This document shows positions 62,858 to 64,000 of a stretch of 64,000 bases of DNA, one piece after another (position 1 is the first letter of the stretch; the number at the start of each line of letters is the position of its first letter). Both the position numbers and the translations under genes were made by a program. The notes beneath the pieces are model-generated. The model was not told the origin of the DNA and did no database searches. It saw nothing but the letters and a program-made list of their open reading frames with translations. The stretch is from Candidatus Treponema caballi (GTDB taxonomy: Bacteria > Spirochaetota > Spirochaetia > Treponematales > Treponemataceae), in assembly GCA_018066285.1 (NCBI GenBank), contig JAGHRS010000006.1:91422-155421 (forward strand), in the 5' to 3' direction.

Positions 62858-63961
62858 ATGATCATGTTCCCCCTTTCAGGCAGTCCGCTCGAAGCCCGTC
62901 AGGATAAAACTATTTATCTCTCAATCCTTATAGCAGCAATAATAACTCTTGTTGTTTTTATTCTTAAAAAGATAGTCAATCATTTTCAGAGCGAAGAAAA
63001 CAAAAGTGCCCGCGAAGCAAAGAAAATCACTAATTTTGCAATCATCAACAAAGTTGCAAAGATTTATGACCTGAAGGAAAAGGAACGCGATTTTTTATGG
63101 GAAATTGCCAAGAACAACAAAATTCCAAACATGGAATACCTTTTCCGTTCAGAAGAGAATTCAAACTCATTCTTTAATAATCTTCTTGTTTCAATCAAGG
63201 ATGACATTTCTCTTACTGATGATATGATGCAAGACAAAATCTCCATTCTCTTTACTACAAGACAGAAAATTGATAACGGAAGAAAACTTCTTGCAAACCT
63301 TACAAGTACAACTGCATTTCCAACAGGTCAGCGTCTTCAGTATTACGCAGACAATAATGAACAGTATTCTATAACTGTTCTTGACAATACAAAAGAAGGG
63401 CTCGTTTTATCAGTTCCAAGAAATGCGTTCAACCAGCAGGTCAATCCTCCAGAATTGAGCCGCATCAAGATTCTTTATCAGACTCACACAGGAATTGCCT
63501 ACGAGGCGCTTTGCCGCGTCATCCGCTATCAGAATATCACCGGAGCTGGTGAAATGGTTGTAACTCACTGCAACACACTTCAGTCTTATCAGCGCCGCCA
63601 GTTCAAACGCATAGATCTTAACGCAAACTGCACATTCTCTGCTGTAAGGGTCATTACTGCCTCAAACAGCAAAGATGGCAAGATTCAATACCAGCCACTT
63701 GAAAAGAAATACCAGGGTCAGATTGTCGAGCTTTCTGCAGGAGGCTGCAATCTCCAGACCCCAATGGCAATTAAGGAAAAACAATATATTCATATCAATC
63801 TTTCGATTGATGAAAAAACAGTTGATCAGGTTATTGGCCTCATCATCCACACTTCCGCTTTACCTGATTCCGGTCAGTATCAGCTTCATATTGTATTTGT
63901 ACGTATTTCTAAGAGAACACGTAACAAGATGTTTTCCAGGGTATATCAGAACCGTGGCTGA
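62858..63961 (+). CDS. Membrane-anchored PilZ-domain protein (YcgR-like)
   Basis: 367 residues; AAGGAG ten bases before the ATG at 62858, which starts one base after the preceding stop. One helix at about 20-40, then a helical part, a YcgR-like N-terminal beta domain (about 150-235), and a PilZ domain: RRQFKRIDL (RxxxR) at about 247 and ELSAGG (D/NxSxxG variant, Asp replaced by Glu) at about 289. It probably binds cyclic di-GMP and tunes flagellar motor or filament function. Last complete gene of the window; 39 bases remain. Confidence 0.82.
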   Translation: MIMFPLSGSPLEARQDKTIYLSILIAAIITLVVFILKKIVNHFQSEENKSAREAKKITNFAIINKVAKIYDLKEKERDFLWEIAKNNKIPNMEYLFRSEENSNSFFNNLLVSIKDDISLTDDMMQDKISILFTTRQKIDNGRKLLANLTSTTAFPTGQRLQYYADNNEQYSITVLDNTKEGLVLSVPRNAFNQQVNPPELSRIKILYQTHTGIAYEALCRVIRYQNITGAGEMVVTHCNTLQSYQRRQFKRIDLNANCTFSAVRVITASNSKDGKIQYQPLEKKYQGQIVELSAGGCNLQTPMAIKEKQYIHINLSIDEKTVDQVIGLIIHTSALPDSGQYQLHIVFVRISKRTRNKMFSRVYQNRG

Positions 63962-64000
63962 CAGTTTTCTTGACTGTTTATATATTTTACAGTAGCATAA

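Noticed and set aside
1..64000. CRISPR arrays, insertion sequences, prophage, rRNA
   Set aside because: No spaced direct repeats, transposase, integrase, phage structural genes or rRNA-like sequence were recognised.

Overview
The window looks like chromosomal DNA of a spirochaete, most likely a Treponema. Evidence: two FlaB-type periplasmic flagellin genes followed by flaG, fliD, an unknown gene and a PilZ gene; loose lipoprotein signals; a tRNA without encoded CCA; and a gene set (class III ribonucleotide reductase, c-di-AMP cyclase, NHL/von Willebrand protein, atypical galactokinase) known from that group. I cannot name the species. No insertion sequence, prophage, CRISPR array or rRNA was seen. 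Genes are densely packed in long operons with many start/stop overlaps.

Layout. 1-4037: 5'-truncated thiI, a family 4 uracil-DNA glycosylase and priA. 4133-11745: a small membrane protein and a complete oligopeptide ABC transporter (oppA-oppB-oppC-oppD-oppF) with an unusually long OppC. 11749-19229 (minus): miaA, a 29-residue ribosome-associated protein, dxs, folP, cdaA, cdaR, a DUF2225 protein and truA. 19311-24860: rpoZ and recO diverge from a shared promoter, followed by pdp, recJ and an M23 peptidase. 24852-27688 (minus): ligA, tpiA. 27879-29192: an HD-GYP protein. 29217-34574 (minus): six tightly packed genes with a kinase-like unknown, a lipoprotein, trmB, two channel/RCK paralogues and a cyclic-nucleotide-binding protein. 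34724-42081: a polytopic membrane protein and a gene joining DNA polymerase IV in frame to a very large exported protein. 42111-46075 (minus): NHL/VWA protein, TPR protein, galactokinase-like protein. 46179-52067: lnt, then nrdR, nrdD, a glycyl-radical/redoxin protein and nrdG. 52114-56695: tRNA(CAT), a secreted protein, an M24 peptidase, nrnA, a sigma-like protein, rdgB. 56679-57392 (minus): a methyltransferase. 57594-63961: the flagellar filament cluster.

The strongest lead is the anaerobic ribonucleotide reductase. NrdD (48491-50605) ends after its zinc site and has no glycyl-radical loop. The missing loop lies at the N-terminus of a separate 179-residue protein (50768-51307) whose C-terminus is a glutaredoxin-like domain with a CPNC motif. 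That gene has its own promoter and a NrdR operator and is followed by the radical-SAM activase. Radical site and reductant therefore appear to be supplied in trans as one subunit.

The second lead is the DinB/exported-protein fusion at 36673-42081, where the natural end of DinB doubles as the charged start of a signal peptide. Other leads are a divergent promoter pair using one palindromic -35 hexamer, several apparently leaderless genes, channel paralogues without a potassium selectivity filter, and a structured flagellin leader ending in a terminator.
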